A program made the translations under genes and the position numbers. The notes beneath the pieces were generated by a model. That model ran no database searches, had not been told where the DNA came from, and saw only the letters and a list, made by a program, of their open reading frames with translations. Source: Azolla caroliniana (lineage: Eukaryota > Polypodiophyta). Taken from it: 64,000 bases of DNA. The stretch spans positions 12,276,001-12,340,000 of the forward strand of contig JBHGNT010000016.1 in assembly GCA_043228905.1 (NCBI GenBank), in the 5' to 3' direction. Of this stretch, positions 53,349-63,906 are shown piece by piece (the first letter of the stretch is position 1; every line of letters begins with the position of its first letter).

Positions 53349-54000
53349 TAATCCGAGGGTGTTCGTCGAGGTATGCCTCTAATTCTACATCCTCCACCCC
53401 AGCCAACATATTTATATCCTCCGCATATAACGGTGTTATACCCTTGGGTTTTGGTGTGCTTCCTTCTGTAGGTACACGAACCTTGGTGCGTCCATGCCGG
53501 AAACTAATACACTCGTGTTGCCAACTTTGCTTGATATTTGTTGTCCGAAGCCATGGTCTGCCCAGAAGCACTAGGTATGCCCCTGAGGACGACCGCCGAG
53601 ATGTCGAAGCGGTGTCCGCCCACGATAATGCCTATTTTGCGAATTAACCCCAATGGTCGTACTGAGCGGGTATCTGCCATTCGGAGCCAAAATGGGCAAG
53701 CGTCCCATTCGGAAATGCCTAATTGCTCGCAAGTTTTCGCGCTAATTACATTGACGCCTGAGCCGTCGTCGATTACGCATCCAGGAATTTCCTATCCGTG
53801 TAATATTAACGTAATAGCCGGGTTGTGCTGATCCACCACCGGCGGTCCATCGCTAATGTCTGTCAAGTTTGTGGTGACACTCACCCCCGGTATGCCTATC
53901 ACACGTTCTTCCATGGTCTGGCGAAAGCATGGGACTAGCTGTAGCAGTTTCTCCATGGTTAACGTTATGTCACAGCCTGCTAACACCTACCAAATGGGGT
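53349..54000 (-). pseudogene. G1b protease
   Basis: Near 53760 the frame reads CVIDDGSGVNVISAKTCEQLG, the retropepsin active-site region with DDGSG. It then continues through GLIRKIGIIVGGHRFDI to LLGRPWLRTTNIKQSW near 53565, the conserved end of the domain. Stops at 53792 and near 53990 separate the pieces. Confidence 0.82.
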
Positions 54001-54199
54001 CTGGGACCGGTCTTTCGTCCTCTGCTCGCTCCATTGTGTTCGCAGACTCCTTCCGCATGCGTTCCGTATTTGTTGCATTTGCTTTTTCCACCCACGCTTG
54101 GGCTTGTCGGCATACCTCGTCTTGCGCAACCCAATCAGCCGTTTTTGTTTGCTAGCGTGTCGTGACTTGCTGCACTTCCGCTGTATTCGTATTGACAAC

Positions 54200-55711
54200 G
54201 GGCCCCTTTCCTTTGCGTGCTAGGCATTGCGTGGCATAATATCCGGGTTTCTAACAAATAAAACAATGGATGCCTTATTCACCCTTCTCGGCTCCTGGTG
54301 GTGTGTGCCACTCCCCTAGTGCTACTTGCTCCTCGCAGTCGGGCCTTGTTTGTCGGAACGTACGCGGTGGTTGTTGTTGGTCCCCTCGTTGTTCTTGGTG
54401 CCGCTCATCTCCCGAGCTTTCGTCGTAACGCCGGTGATCTCGATATTGCCGTGGCTTACCACGATAACCGTTGAAGCCACCCCGTTTGTTTGTCGGCCGG
54501 TGATTCTCGTAGCGCCGACCTCCTTTGGCATAAGTCGGTTGTCCATGGTACTCCTCGTCCTCTGATTCGTCCTCCTCGGAATCGTTGTGATTTCGGCGAT
54601 TCCGGTGGTTCCAGTCATCCCGTGGGTTGCGATCCCTATACCAGGGTCGGTCTTCTTGCCTCCTTGGTTCAGTCCAGTGTGGTGGACGTTGCGTGTCCAT
54701 GCTGCGGACTGCGGGAGCGGCTCTGTTCAACATATTGTATTCGCATTGGTCGAATCTGTGAGCCTTCGAGTGGTAGATGGGGCAGTGGATTCGCATATTG
54801 CACTCCACTGCGGAAGGCCCCGAGTTCAACCAAATCGTGCACTGGATGGCTTGACGAAACTGGCGTTCCTCGTCCTGAGGTAACGCTTGTCGTAAGGAGG
54901 ACATAGCAAACCTTTCCTCCTCCTCATCCAACTCAAGCTATAATGCTCGTTCTATTACCATATCCATCGTTTCCCCTTTCACGCTATTGTTGTTGAGCGT
55001 TGCCTAGATGGGCCGGTGTAAAGCTGCCAGAAATGTTTCTCGAGCCTCGTCCTCCACGGGGCTTCGTTCCAGTTTCCGTCGTAAATTTTGGAAACATAAG
55101 CTGAAGTTTGCTATTGTCTCGGTCGGCAGTTGCTTAATTGTGTAAAACTACCCGAGGATTTCGTGTTGGGGAACCCTCCGATGGAAGAACCGTAAGAAAG
55201 CGGACTGCAGCTGATCGAAGGTTGTTATTGCTGGTAAGTCCATATATGAGTGCCAAAACGCCGCACGCCCATCTAATGTTAACCTGAACTCCGTCATTTT
55301 CGACTGGTGTGCTACCGCCTCCGAAAGGCTCTGCACCATGTCGTTCGCATTCCAAACATTTAGGAACATGCGAATATGAGTTGCGGGGTCGGTTTCGCCG
55401 TTAAAGCGGGGATAGGCAAAGGCCATGGTGGAAGCTACGGCGGGTCGGGAAAGGTCACAAGGTGGCTGTGGTGAGTGTGGTCTCCGCTTGTCGTCGAGGT
55501 GTTTGGGGAGCGACAAATCACCTTTATAATCACGGAAGGAAGTACTGAGGTCGCTTAGGCGTGGCTTTTGCCGTGCGCGTTCTTCCGCTTGGCGTGTGAC
55601 AGACGTTGTTATTGGCCGGTCTTGTCGTGTTGGTTCTCTAGGGCGTCTGCGGCTAAATATCCATTTGTCGTTGTTCGTCTGTGAGAAGATACAGATCACC
55701 AAGCATGCCAA
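54200..55711 (-). pseudogene. G1b gag
   Basis: Starts at ATG 55711, four bases inside the 5' LTR. It has a basic N-terminus, then a retrotransposon gag domain (YPRFNGETDPATHIRMFLNV, FDQLQSAFLRFFHRR) at about 55150-55400, then Arg/Asp-rich disordered sequence, and a decayed knuckle (CFIC-stop-KPGYYATQC) near 54245 with Tyr for His. Stops are at 55148, near 55005, 54940, 54275 and 54253. Confidence 0.85.
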
Positions 55712-55714
55712 AAG

Positions 55715-56154
55715 TGTTACCGATTAGGAACACGGTCCGCGGTCAGTCCTTCGACCTGGACCTCCAAGTGGGTGTGGAACAACGAATAGGCGTCTAAGCG
55801 TAATGCGTAAGGGAAGGTTCCCTGTAACCTATCAGCGTATACGGGGAACGGCTACAATTGAATCCCTACCAAGGGTTACACTTACGCACTTGAACGCTTA
55901 AGTATTCAAGAGACATACAGTAGATTAGTCGTAGCTATACACAAGAAATCAGAGAAGATAGGATTCTATTATCAGACGTTTCTTTACATTCCCAAAATTA
56001 CACGCACCCTCTATCAAAGGTTTTCTGCCCGTTATATACGCAGGGTCTATTTAGCCGTTCACGCTTCCTGCGTGAACCGTTACATGTGTTATGCTCTTAT
56101 ATTATTTCTTATTCCTACGCTTTTGTCCGTCGGTTACTATTACGGCGGACAACA
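55715..56154 (-). repeat. G1b 5' LTR
   Basis: Plus strand TGTTACCGATTAGG to GGACAACA, 440 bp, aligned end to end with 46152-46591. No match to the usual iMet primer site follows it; the sequence there on the minus strand is CTTTTGGCATGCTTGG. Confidence 0.92.
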
Positions 56155-56259
56155 CCCCTCACGCTCTGATACCATGTAAAAGAATAGCATGCGGAAACAA
56201 TAGAAAACCGAACACAAAAACGCAGGTTTAATGGAGAACTTAGAATATACACAGTACGC

Positions 56260-56293
<34 letters not shown>

Positions 56294-56615
56294 ACACAGA
56301 AACTCAATTCAAAAATAATACTCAATCTGTAATACTCTATACATCGTATGTGTTCAGTGAACACGCTTATACAAGTCCATACGAACTGACAGAAGGTGTA
56401 CTTCAATGCTCACACGAGCGTCTGACACTAACTACAAGACATTAACTACTTAGTAGTCCAGGCTGCTATAAGGCTTCCGGTTACTGATGGATCCGGCTCC
56501 CCAGATCACCGGCTCACTTGCTTACCAACTCACCGATCTGGCTCATCCTTCGGGATGCCGATCCGGCTTAGGCTTATTCAGCCGATCTGGATCCGGTTGA
56601 GCTTGCTGCTCAACA
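56155..56615 (-). mobile_element. C1d: C1-family 5' LTR with primer site only
   Basis: A complete 441-bp LTR (56175-56615; minus strand TGTTGAGCAGCAAGC to CTTTTACA), primer-binding site TGGTATCAGAGC (56174-56163) and only about eight more internal bases before the G1b LTR. It has the hairpin GTGTTCA-G-TGAACAC at 56350-56364 and several GATCCGG/CCGATC motifs in U3. Confidence 0.88.
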
Positions 56616-56779
56616 GTTGTGCATGTTAGAAGCATTGATACACCTATAAAAACCCTCATAAGGCTTGTGTAAAGGAGGGGCTCAATATGTGATATCATTA
56701 TCATCACCATCAATATAATCTTCTTCTTGAGTCTAAAAAACTTGGTTTTTTTCAAATGTGACATTGGTTTCCTCGACTG

Positions 56780-56890
56780 TAACATCCACATCGTCGTCTT
56801 TTCGACAAATTCGTGAATGTCCTCCCTAGTCCGTGGCCTCGGTGGTCCCGCTCAAGTAGCACACGCACACGAGCATCTTCGCGATAGCGT
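56780..56890 (+). repeat. G5-type LTR end fragment
   Basis: Nearly the same as 33750-33859 (TCTTTTCGACAAATTCGTGA, CGCTCAAGTAGCACACGCA). No primer site follows here, so it is a fragment. Confidence 0.6.
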
Positions 56891-57283
56891 TTTCCTATCA
56901 ATGTGATGGGCTAACCACATCTCACAATGACTAGTCGACGACGATGTGAATGCATCGAATACTGCCGAGTTCGATTTGTCTCTAGATAGACAAGCAACAA
57001 ACCGGTATTCACAGCATGATCTGGTAGAGTTCCAGGACTTCTAGCATTGCAAAGAGAATATGAAAATTAAAATACATAGGATATATGGAAGATTACGAGG
57101 CAGTAAAGGATCGAGGTTCCAATATGGATCTTGAGAATATTATAATAGAGGGTAGGAGGAGCTTCTTCTTAATCTAGTGAGCTACATAGATAGATTATAT
57201 TATCATCTTCGGAGGTCAAATATGACCTATGAGACCAAAAATATTACATTTCACGTGATACGTGTGAAGGTGAGTAGCGACTC
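56891..57283. other. No ORF; probably LINE 3' part and unknown sequence
   Basis: AT-rich sequence between the LTR fragment and the LINE ORF end. It may contain the LINE 3' UTR. No poly(A) tail or target-site duplication could be recognised. Confidence 0.35.
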
Positions 57284-57763
57284 TCAATGTTCAAGAACTT
57301 TACCAATGAATGTTGCAATCGACAGTGCACATCGTGGTTTTGATAGAAATTCGTGCAAGGATTGGGCTCGATCAAAGAGATGTGGAAAGCATGGTCGAGT
57401 ATGACCAAAGGCAGAGCATTGTATCAAAGTGTGATACTTAGACTCTCGAACTTGTTTAGGGCAAAGTGTGCATAGTCGGCCACTCTCATCACTTGTGCCC
57501 CAACGCCCTGTCTCATATCTCAATGCATGCGAGATAAGTCGCATGGAAGCAATGGTTTGAATGGCAGATATCGGGATGGGCTCTAACATGTATCGATGTG
57601 TACGGCTTCCCCGTCCCGCAAAGAATATGGTTTGGTAGTTAGGTGCAACATTTGTAGTATAATGTGTGAAGCGTGAGGCACCACATTTGTCCCATGTCAT
57701 GATACATTGGCGTTGCAAAAATGCCTCATTTATAGAGGAATCTAGTGACGCATCATGAAGCAA
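57284..57763 (-). pseudogene. LINE ORF2 C-terminal (Cys-rich) region
   Basis: Contains ALRYETGRWGTSDESGRLCT and CTLCPKQVRESKYHTLIQCS followed by a His/Arg-rich stretch (AFGHTRP). The pattern C-X2-C ... H ... C is like the zinc-binding reverse-transcriptase-associated segment of plant LINEs. The frame ends at 57284. Confidence 0.78.
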
Positions 57764-57946
57764 GTGTCTTGCATCCCATCAACCAAACCATTTTTCTAAA
57801 TCTTGCATCCTACTGGAACACAAAATTTTGCTTTTATGCATCTTTTGGATCTTTTTGCTTGCTTCCCATGCAATTCTAGGAAGTCGATGTGAAGGGCTTT
57901 TTTGAACCTTAAGCATGTATTCAACAACCCTTTCCATGGCCATGAT

Positions 57947-58927
57947 CTAAATGCGAAGCAATCCCATCTCAAGGAGGAGGGTGTAGGGCATTTGTTTCTT
58001 AACTTGTAGAAACTTTATAAGAAAATGTTTTTGAACATTTTCAAACTCTTTCCACGTAGATTTAGGGATGCTATTGCCCCATACTTCCACCCCATAGAGA
58101 AGAACCGGGATCACCAAAATGTCAAAAAGATATTTCTTGAGGACCCAACACTTAATATCTCTAAGATTGCATGTGTTCTCAAATGCATAATATGCTCTCT
58201 TACCCGCCTCTAAGCGGCGTGTAGCACATTCATTCCATTTATGATATGAAGGAACTTCAAGGCCAACATATTTGAAGCTTTCCACACATTCAAGTGGCTC
58301 AATGTTGTACATAATGCATGGTTTATCTCTTTTTCTACTCTTCACAAGCATAATCTTTGTTTTAGAGCTATTGACACTTAATCTAGTATGCATGCAAAAA
58401 ATTTCCAATGCCTTCATAAGCTTTTGTGCATCTCCTGAAGTATTTGCAAAAAGCACTACATCATCCGCATATAACAAAAGCATAATCACAACATTCCCAA
58501 TGGCAACTTCTTCAACACATTCTTCCTTTACAAACTTGGTAACCATTTCTTCTAATTCATCAATGCATAGACCAAATAATGTTGGTGAGAGTGGGCATCC
58601 TTGCTTAACACCAATAGTGCTATTGAAAAAATTTGAAAGTCTATCTCTCATACGCACACAACATATAACCTTCTCATATATTCGGGAAATTGCAAGTATA
58701 TATTCACTTGGCACCTCAAGTTCTTCCATCCGCCTCCAAAGATGTTCACGAGGTACCATATGAAAAGCTTTCTTGAAGTCTACAAAGAAACAATATAAAT
58801 CTTTACCTCTAAGGCGACTTTCCTCCATTAATACTCGAAGAGTGACAAGATGATCAATGGTGCTATGGTGTTTTCGAAAACCAACTTGTCCATAATCTCT
58901 CTTACCATTTTTTTTCTCCCCATACAC
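57947..58927 (-). pseudogene. LINE reverse transcriptase
   Basis: A 326-codon open frame: QVGFRKHHSTIDHLVTLRVL, CFFVDFKKAFHMVPREHLW (first catalytic Asp), IGVKQGCPLSPTLFGLCIDE and LLYADDVVLFANTSG (YADD near 58465), then the thumb. These are standard non-LTR RT motifs and the catalytic residues are intact. The preceding fingers part (WTKNWIKPLHKGGDVNNVNN) is in another frame at 59093-58902. Confidence 0.92.
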
Positions 58928-59096
58928 TTATCTTTGATTCCATTATACATCCAAATAGTTTTGCCATTAATGAGCCAACCATGATGATTTGATAGTTGTT
59001 TACATTATTTACATCTCCGCCTTTATGTAAAGGTTTGATCCAATTTTTAGTCCAATCATATGGCATACCATGTTGCAATGCATCATTAAACATATC

Positions 59097-59690
59097 TCAT
59101 ATCCATATATGTGCTTCATTTCCCATCCATTTGAGCATTTCAGCTTTTATACATTGAAGATCGCTTGCCTTTCGAGAGGCCAATTTCTTAAGTCCTATGC
59201 ATAAATCTTCAATTGTAAAGAAGGGAGGCATATGTGAAAGAGAACCATAACACATCATCTTTCCGGCAAGAGATAACTCATATAAATTCTTACAATGCAT
59301 AGACAAGTCATGAAAAGTTAAGTCACCATAACTCTCAACACGTTTTCCCTTTAGATTTCCCCAAAATTTAGCACATGCATGTGCTTTCTCTTGCGTTTGG
59401 ATAAATTGTTGAGTAACTTCCCATATTCTTCTCTTTCTTTGAATAAACCTTTTATACTCATGCAAATGCTTTTGGTAATTCTCTTTATCCTTAACTACAT
59501 CCAAAACCATAAGGCACTTTCAAGCTTCACGACATTCTTTATCAAACCATTTTTTCCTAAGTTTCTTGGGGCATTTCCAAGATATGCGGTTGGTCGAAAA
59601 ACATTTGTTTGTACAGGAGAGAATGACCTTCTTGAAAGCTTCCCATTTGCATTCTAGTGTGACACCTCAAAGGAAGCTCCAAATTTATCA
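59097..59690 (-). pseudogene. LINE ORF2 region before RT
   Basis: Reads KWFDKECREA, a stop, then KENYQKHLHEYKRFIQRKRR, FWGNLKGKRVESYG and IEDLCIGLKKLASRKASDLQ, the linker typical of LINE ORF2 between endonuclease and RT. The endonuclease itself is lost or unrecognisable beyond 59690. Confidence 0.8.
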
Positions 59691-59849
59691 AGATAGAGAA
59701 AATGTGATGACATTGTGTGTGAGGCATCCCTAAAGAGAGAACCAAGGGTGTGTGCGAAACAAAGAGCATGGTTAGAGATCCCAACAATATAATGTCGAGA
59801 GTTTAAAGTGAGTTGGTTATGCCAGCAGTTTGGAGATAATAAAGCCATT

Positions 59850-61445
59850 GCTTTGACACATTGATGTGGAAATTTTAGTCAATCAGTAATATTTGGTGAC
59901 CAAACAACATATCTGGGGGTATTAACTTGAGCTCTCTATCCCCTGAGTTGATAGAAGGCTAACAACATAGCACCAAAAACATAAAGAGGTTACTTCTGGA
60001 AGGGGGGACAGAAGAAGGAAGAAGATAAGACAATAGAAAAGTCATCACTCTTGTCTCTTTCAACATATATTCATAAACTCATTTGACAATTACAACATTG
60101 TCGAAATCTGTATACATATAATGTAGGATGGATCTTATACAAGACAACAACAATGTTTGCATACACAAAACATCATTTACAACAATTGTAAATATCATAC
60201 ATACTCTTAGATCACATTTAGAAACTCATCATTTGTGATTTGAATGTCATTCCAAATCTTATATAAAATTCTCAACGAGGGCAATGACAGAATTGCCAAT
60301 TACATAATACAAGGGGTTATCAAGGCTTTTTTTGACAGTCGTGAGATGAATTTTTAGAATTTTTCTTAAAAGGTGCACTTTAAGATACATAAGTGTATGG
60401 TTGGCATACTTCTGTATTTGATTGTTTTAAAAGAGCAAGCATACTTATCGCAACCATGACTGCAACTCCAACTACAAGAGGTGTATACCGTTGATCACCA
60501 GTTTTGTTGTCTTTGTATATTTACTCCCAATCCTCCATGTTAGAACTTGGTATCCCTTTGGGATTCGCGTGGAAAAAATTTCCTTGCCACTCCTTGAGAG
60601 TAGTTTAAATGCAAGTTCAAAACCTGAACACAGTTGTGTTCTAAGATACTATTGAATGACTTTCTGAATAAAATAAACTTTGAATATTGCCAAAGCTTGA
60701 GCTACACCGAGAAATATATCTGAACACGGAATCCTCTTGATAGACAAACAAGTATATATTTTGCTTAGAACTAACCTAACATGATAAAAGCCTCGAAGCT
60801 TTAAAATAATCAGCCTCTTTAATTTTAAGATAATTTAGGAAACAAATTGTCATTTGTCTTGGCCAAAAGGGATGATAAATAACCGAATAAGCAATGACCA
60901 TAATACCTTGGCACCTGACGATCTTGGATAAGTTAGAGCATTGAATTTTGTTATAGAAATATCACTCTTTGGAGATGGCCATGTAAAAATAAGTCAATCA
61001 TATGAATGACATTCATCAATTATTAAAACTTTAGAAAAACTCAAACCTATGACTATCATCCTCATCTTCTAGAGGTTTCGATCAAATGGCCGAATCCCAA
61101 AACCTCCGCATCACTATGCTTGTCAGATCAGTATTGGCAACCTACATCATCTGAAATGCACATGAATTTCCTTAGTGAGAATACATCTAATGTATTCTTG
61201 AGAGTGCGCAAATGTAAAATGAAGATTAAAACATGAAAAATCTTCTATACCATAGCAACAATGACATGGGTTAACTATAAAACATCGAGACCAGCCATAA
61301 TGGAACCATCTGCCACATGAGAAACTCCAAAACACACAAGGAAGAAGATTTTAATGCTAAGGTATTGAAGATTTTAATGCAATTTTAGGGCCTTTAATTG
61401 AGAATGTTTACAAGTCTCTTTAATAATGCATACCAAAAATCTATA
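59850..61445. other. AT-rich intergenic DNA, nothing recognised
   Basis: About 1.6 kb with no ORF, LTR edge or repeat I can support. The only longer frames are short and unlike proteins. Confidence 0.5.
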
Positions 61446-61945
61446 ATGCATTCTTTCAATCTTCTACAAATAGAAGATCTTAAAATAAGCCATTATTGAC
61501 AGACGCAAAGTATATATGTATAGTTTACCTGTGTATCGATTGTCAAGTCTCGACTCTCGACTCTCGAGTTGAAGGCACAGGTCATCGAGAAGAAATCTAT
61601 AGTGAATTCTTTCAATCTTCTACAAACAGAAGATCTAAACATAAGCCATTGTTGCCATAAGGAAGGTATATATGTATGTATAGTTTACCTATGTGTAGAT
61701 TGTCACGCTTGGACTCTTGACTCTCAAGTCGATGGCACAAGCAAGCAAGAAGAGGGAAGTCAAGAAGAAATCTATAGTGAATCCTTTCAATCTTCTACAA
61801 ACAGGACATCTGGAAATAAGCTATTATTGACAGAAGCAAGGTATATATGCATAGTTTACCTATGTATTAATTGTCAAGTCTTGACTTTCGACTCTCAAGT
61901 GGAAGGCACATGCAATAGAGAAGAGAGAAATCGAGAAGAGGTAGC
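61446..61945. repeat. Three-copy tandem repeat, unit about 160-178 bp
   Basis: Units start at about 61449, 61606 and 61783 with CTTTCAATCTTCTACAAA. Each passes through TATATATG(T/C)ATAG-TTTACCT and ends in a GAAGA-rich stretch. The copies differ by small indels and substitutions. A plus-strand frame across the last two copies is probably not a gene. Confidence 0.85.
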
Positions 61946-62225
61946 ACAGACACACAGGAAAAGAGAGAACAAAGAGGGAAAAACTGGGGGAAACAGAGGA
62001 AAAGCACAGTGAAGAGGGGGAAAGAGAAAAATTCGTTTTTTTTAAACATTTTTATTTTTTAAATGCATAAATAGCCGGTTACAAAAATATGAACCGCCTG
62101 GATTACAAGTTTTGGGAAATTCTAGCCGGAATCTGTTCCGGCTCTCTCCCACCTTAGTTGGCAAAAATCCCAACTGAACCGGAACATTGACATTGTTCCT
62201 GGGATTTTGCCCAACACTGCTTAGG
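61946..62225. other. AT-rich/purine-rich spacer, nothing recognised
   Basis: Purine-rich (GAGGGGGAAAGAG) then a T/A run (62035-62065), followed by unassigned sequence with CCGGAATCTGTTCCGG, a short inverted repeat at 62128-62143. Confidence 0.4.
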
Positions 62226-62318
62226 AGTGGTCGGGTGGATTGGCACCCTTCTTTCTCTCTCTCCTCTCTATTTTCTAATAATATATTTCTTATCTCATGC
62301 TTACATTAGGATCTAGCT
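62226..62318 (+). repeat. G4-type LTR end fragment
   Basis: GGTCGGGTGGATTGGCACCC followed by CTTCTTTCTCT and a run to GCTTACATTAG matches the last 90 bp of the G4 LTRs (compare 16574-16655). The terminal bases diverge. No primer site follows. Confidence 0.75.
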
Positions 62319-62333
62319 CTAAAACTAATCATG

Positions 62334-62611
62334 GACAGTGCATAGACCAGTAGTAGGGATGATGACCAGCCACATTATGCTGAAAGACCCCAGTTGGAGG
62401 AGGATACATATTGGGAGGATGACTATAGAAGAGATGATCAGGATAGATATAAAAATTATTACGCACCCAATTACCACAAGAGGTAGACAACGAACAATAG
62501 GGGTGGTTTCGCTGAGCCGAAAAGCTATGGAGATAATCGACGACCTCAAAACCAACAACAAATGGAGGACTCGATGGACAATCGCCGACTTCCAACACAA
62601 CCATATTGGTT
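62334..62611 (+). pseudogene. Possible gag remnant (Asp/Arg/Tyr-rich)
   Basis: The plus frame reads AERPQLEEDTYWEDDYRRDD, then NNRGGFAEPKSYGDNRRPQN, a disordered charged composition like the gag-NC linker of gypsy elements. It has one stop and no domain, and joins the G2b fragment at about 62612. It could be unrelated. Confidence 0.3.
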
Positions 62612-63294
62612 CCCCCTTGCGGTAGGGTACACATCCAAACTAGGCCGAGAGGGGTTCGAATTATCGTAATGTCTCTACTCTCCACAGCCAGCTACAACTG
62701 GTCATACCCCAAGTATAGGTCCCCACCCGAGTAGATTGAACTTCCGGCGAAGGCTTCCGTGAGCTCGTGAATTGTCAGGCCAAGCCCTGCATTCCAAATG
62801 GCCACTTTGTTGACCGATTGTAGGTCCTGGATGAAGCTTAGCGTGCCGTTCTTCTTCTGCACTGTAAACCACTGATTTGAATAAGGATCACTCGACGGCT
62901 CGAGGATGCCCATGTCCACTTTTTGCTTGAACAGCTCCATCAACTTCGGGAAGTGAGCCCTTAGTACCGGAATTTGTTTGAGATTCAATGGTACGTGTGG
63001 TACCATGAAGATCACCATTGCCTCTATGATTGTTGGGTCGATGCACCTGATCTCCCCCGGAAAGAATGCAAAGGCTTTGAACCTGTGCACTTTGAGCATC
63101 CTCCGAAACCGGTCCTCCTCCGCAGGCAGTAGGAAGCCACCCCCACTTATTTTGAGCTTCCGTAGCCTCTCGTCATTGAATTGGTGTCCTATGCCGGCTA
63201 GATCCAGTAAACTTGGGTCTGTCGGGACCCCTTTCATCTGTTTCCAATTGTCCTCCGGCAAGGGAGCCACAAGTGCCCTCACCTTCCGGTCCAC
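62612..63294 (-). pseudogene. G2b reverse transcriptase (partial)
   Basis: MDRKVRALVAPLPEDN, SGGGFLLPAEEDRFRRML, AFFPGEIRCIDPTIIEAMVI, VDMGILEPSSDPYSNQWFTV and FIQDLQSVNKVAIWNAGLG lead to a stop at YLGYDQL, then RTPLGLVWMCTLPQGG. It retains the 60-odd residues missing from G2a. The catalytic FLDD part is not present. Confidence 0.88.
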
Positions 63295-63372
63295 AGTCTT
63301 GTAATTGGTGTATACTTGGGGCGGTCCGATCCAATCTGATCACCTTCCCGAAGTCCTCCATGAATTTGTACA
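62612..63372 (-). mobile_element. G2b: fragment of a G2 gypsy element (RT region)
   Basis: A minus-strand fragment that covers the pol linker and RT up to the TLPQGGTN block. It is cut on the left by an unrelated junction and on the right by insertion of a C1-family copia (C1e). The RT is fuller than in G2a. Confidence 0.88.
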
Positions 63373-63666
63373 TGGTGAGTGACAAGCTCAACATTGGGTG
63401 CGTAACACGGTGCGTAACCCAGTGCGTAGACTGGCTGCGTAAAACAGTACGCATAACGTGGCCATATCGGTGCGTAAACCGAAAGGCCGTTAGTATGGTA
63501 TTTCCTCGTAAGGAATAATTTTGGGAGTTAGTGTAGTAGGATCATTTATGAGCAGTCAAGTACTGTCAGTACTTGTGTCAGCCCGATAGTCAGGGCTTGT
63601 ATAAAAGGTGCTCACTGAGCACGAAGTATGTACAGAGTGTCATTATTTTGAAATAGAACTGAGTTT

Positions 63667-63703
<37 letters not shown>

Positions 63704-63798
63704 TCCATCTTTGCGTTCTCTGTGTTTTACCAAAATGTCGTTCTCCGAATTGTGTACTCTATGTTTCGCATACGCTTTCGCACACGTATTCTTTTACA
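63373..63798 (+). repeat. C1e 5' LTR (C1 family)
   Basis: 426 bp, TGGTGAGTGACAAGC to CTTTTACA. U3 has five TGCGTAA-type motifs (63400-63475). TATAAAAGG is at 63600-63608. Hairpins are AAGTACTG-T-CAGTACTT (about 63558-63576) and GTGCTCA-C-TGAGCAC (63608-63622). A (CT)n run is at about 63671-63700. Confidence 0.9.
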
Positions 63799-63810
63799 TG
63801 GTATAAGAGC
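63799..63810 (+). promoter_or_regulatory. C1e primer-binding site
   Basis: TGGTATAAGAGC, directly after the LTR and one base from the iMet complement. Confidence 0.85.
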
Positions 63811-63906
63811 GCGAGGGTTGAAGTCCTCTGCAGCCGACAGAAAAGCTTGCGACAAAGACATAGTTGACTTGTTATTCTTGGTTTTCGAAAAAGATAAGAC
63901 AGCAAC

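Larger units (their letters stand above)
46152..56154 (-). mobile_element. G1b: nearly complete Athila/Tat-like gypsy element
   Basis: A 10.0-kb minus-strand element with two 440-bp LTRs (about 21 differences by eye, near 5 percent). In order it has gag, protease, RT, RNase H, integrase and the downstream coiled-coil ORF. All genes carry stops or frameshifts, and a solo C2-type LTR sits between protease and RT. The flanking bases do not form a target-site duplication (CTCAT on the left, CCCCT on the right). The flanks are also different parts of two C1-family copies. Confidence 0.92.
57284..59690 (-). mobile_element. LINE (non-LTR retrotransposon), 5'-truncated
   Basis: Minus-strand relic of ORF2. 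In order: linker before RT (KWFDKECREA near 59540), RT fingers, RT palm with YADD, and a C-terminal Cys-rich segment. The upstream endonuclease is not recognisable. Stops and frameshifts split it into four pieces. Confidence 0.88.

Noticed and set aside
52961-53647. 228-codon plus-strand ORF with repeated RVC/SSG blocks
   Set aside because: It is the translation of the 54-bp tandem repeat in a solo LTR and then antisense of the G1b protease; no independent support.
61569-62012. 147-codon plus-strand ORF
   Set aside because: Spans two units of a tandem repeat and a purine-rich tract; internal duplication explains the open frame and no domain is seen.
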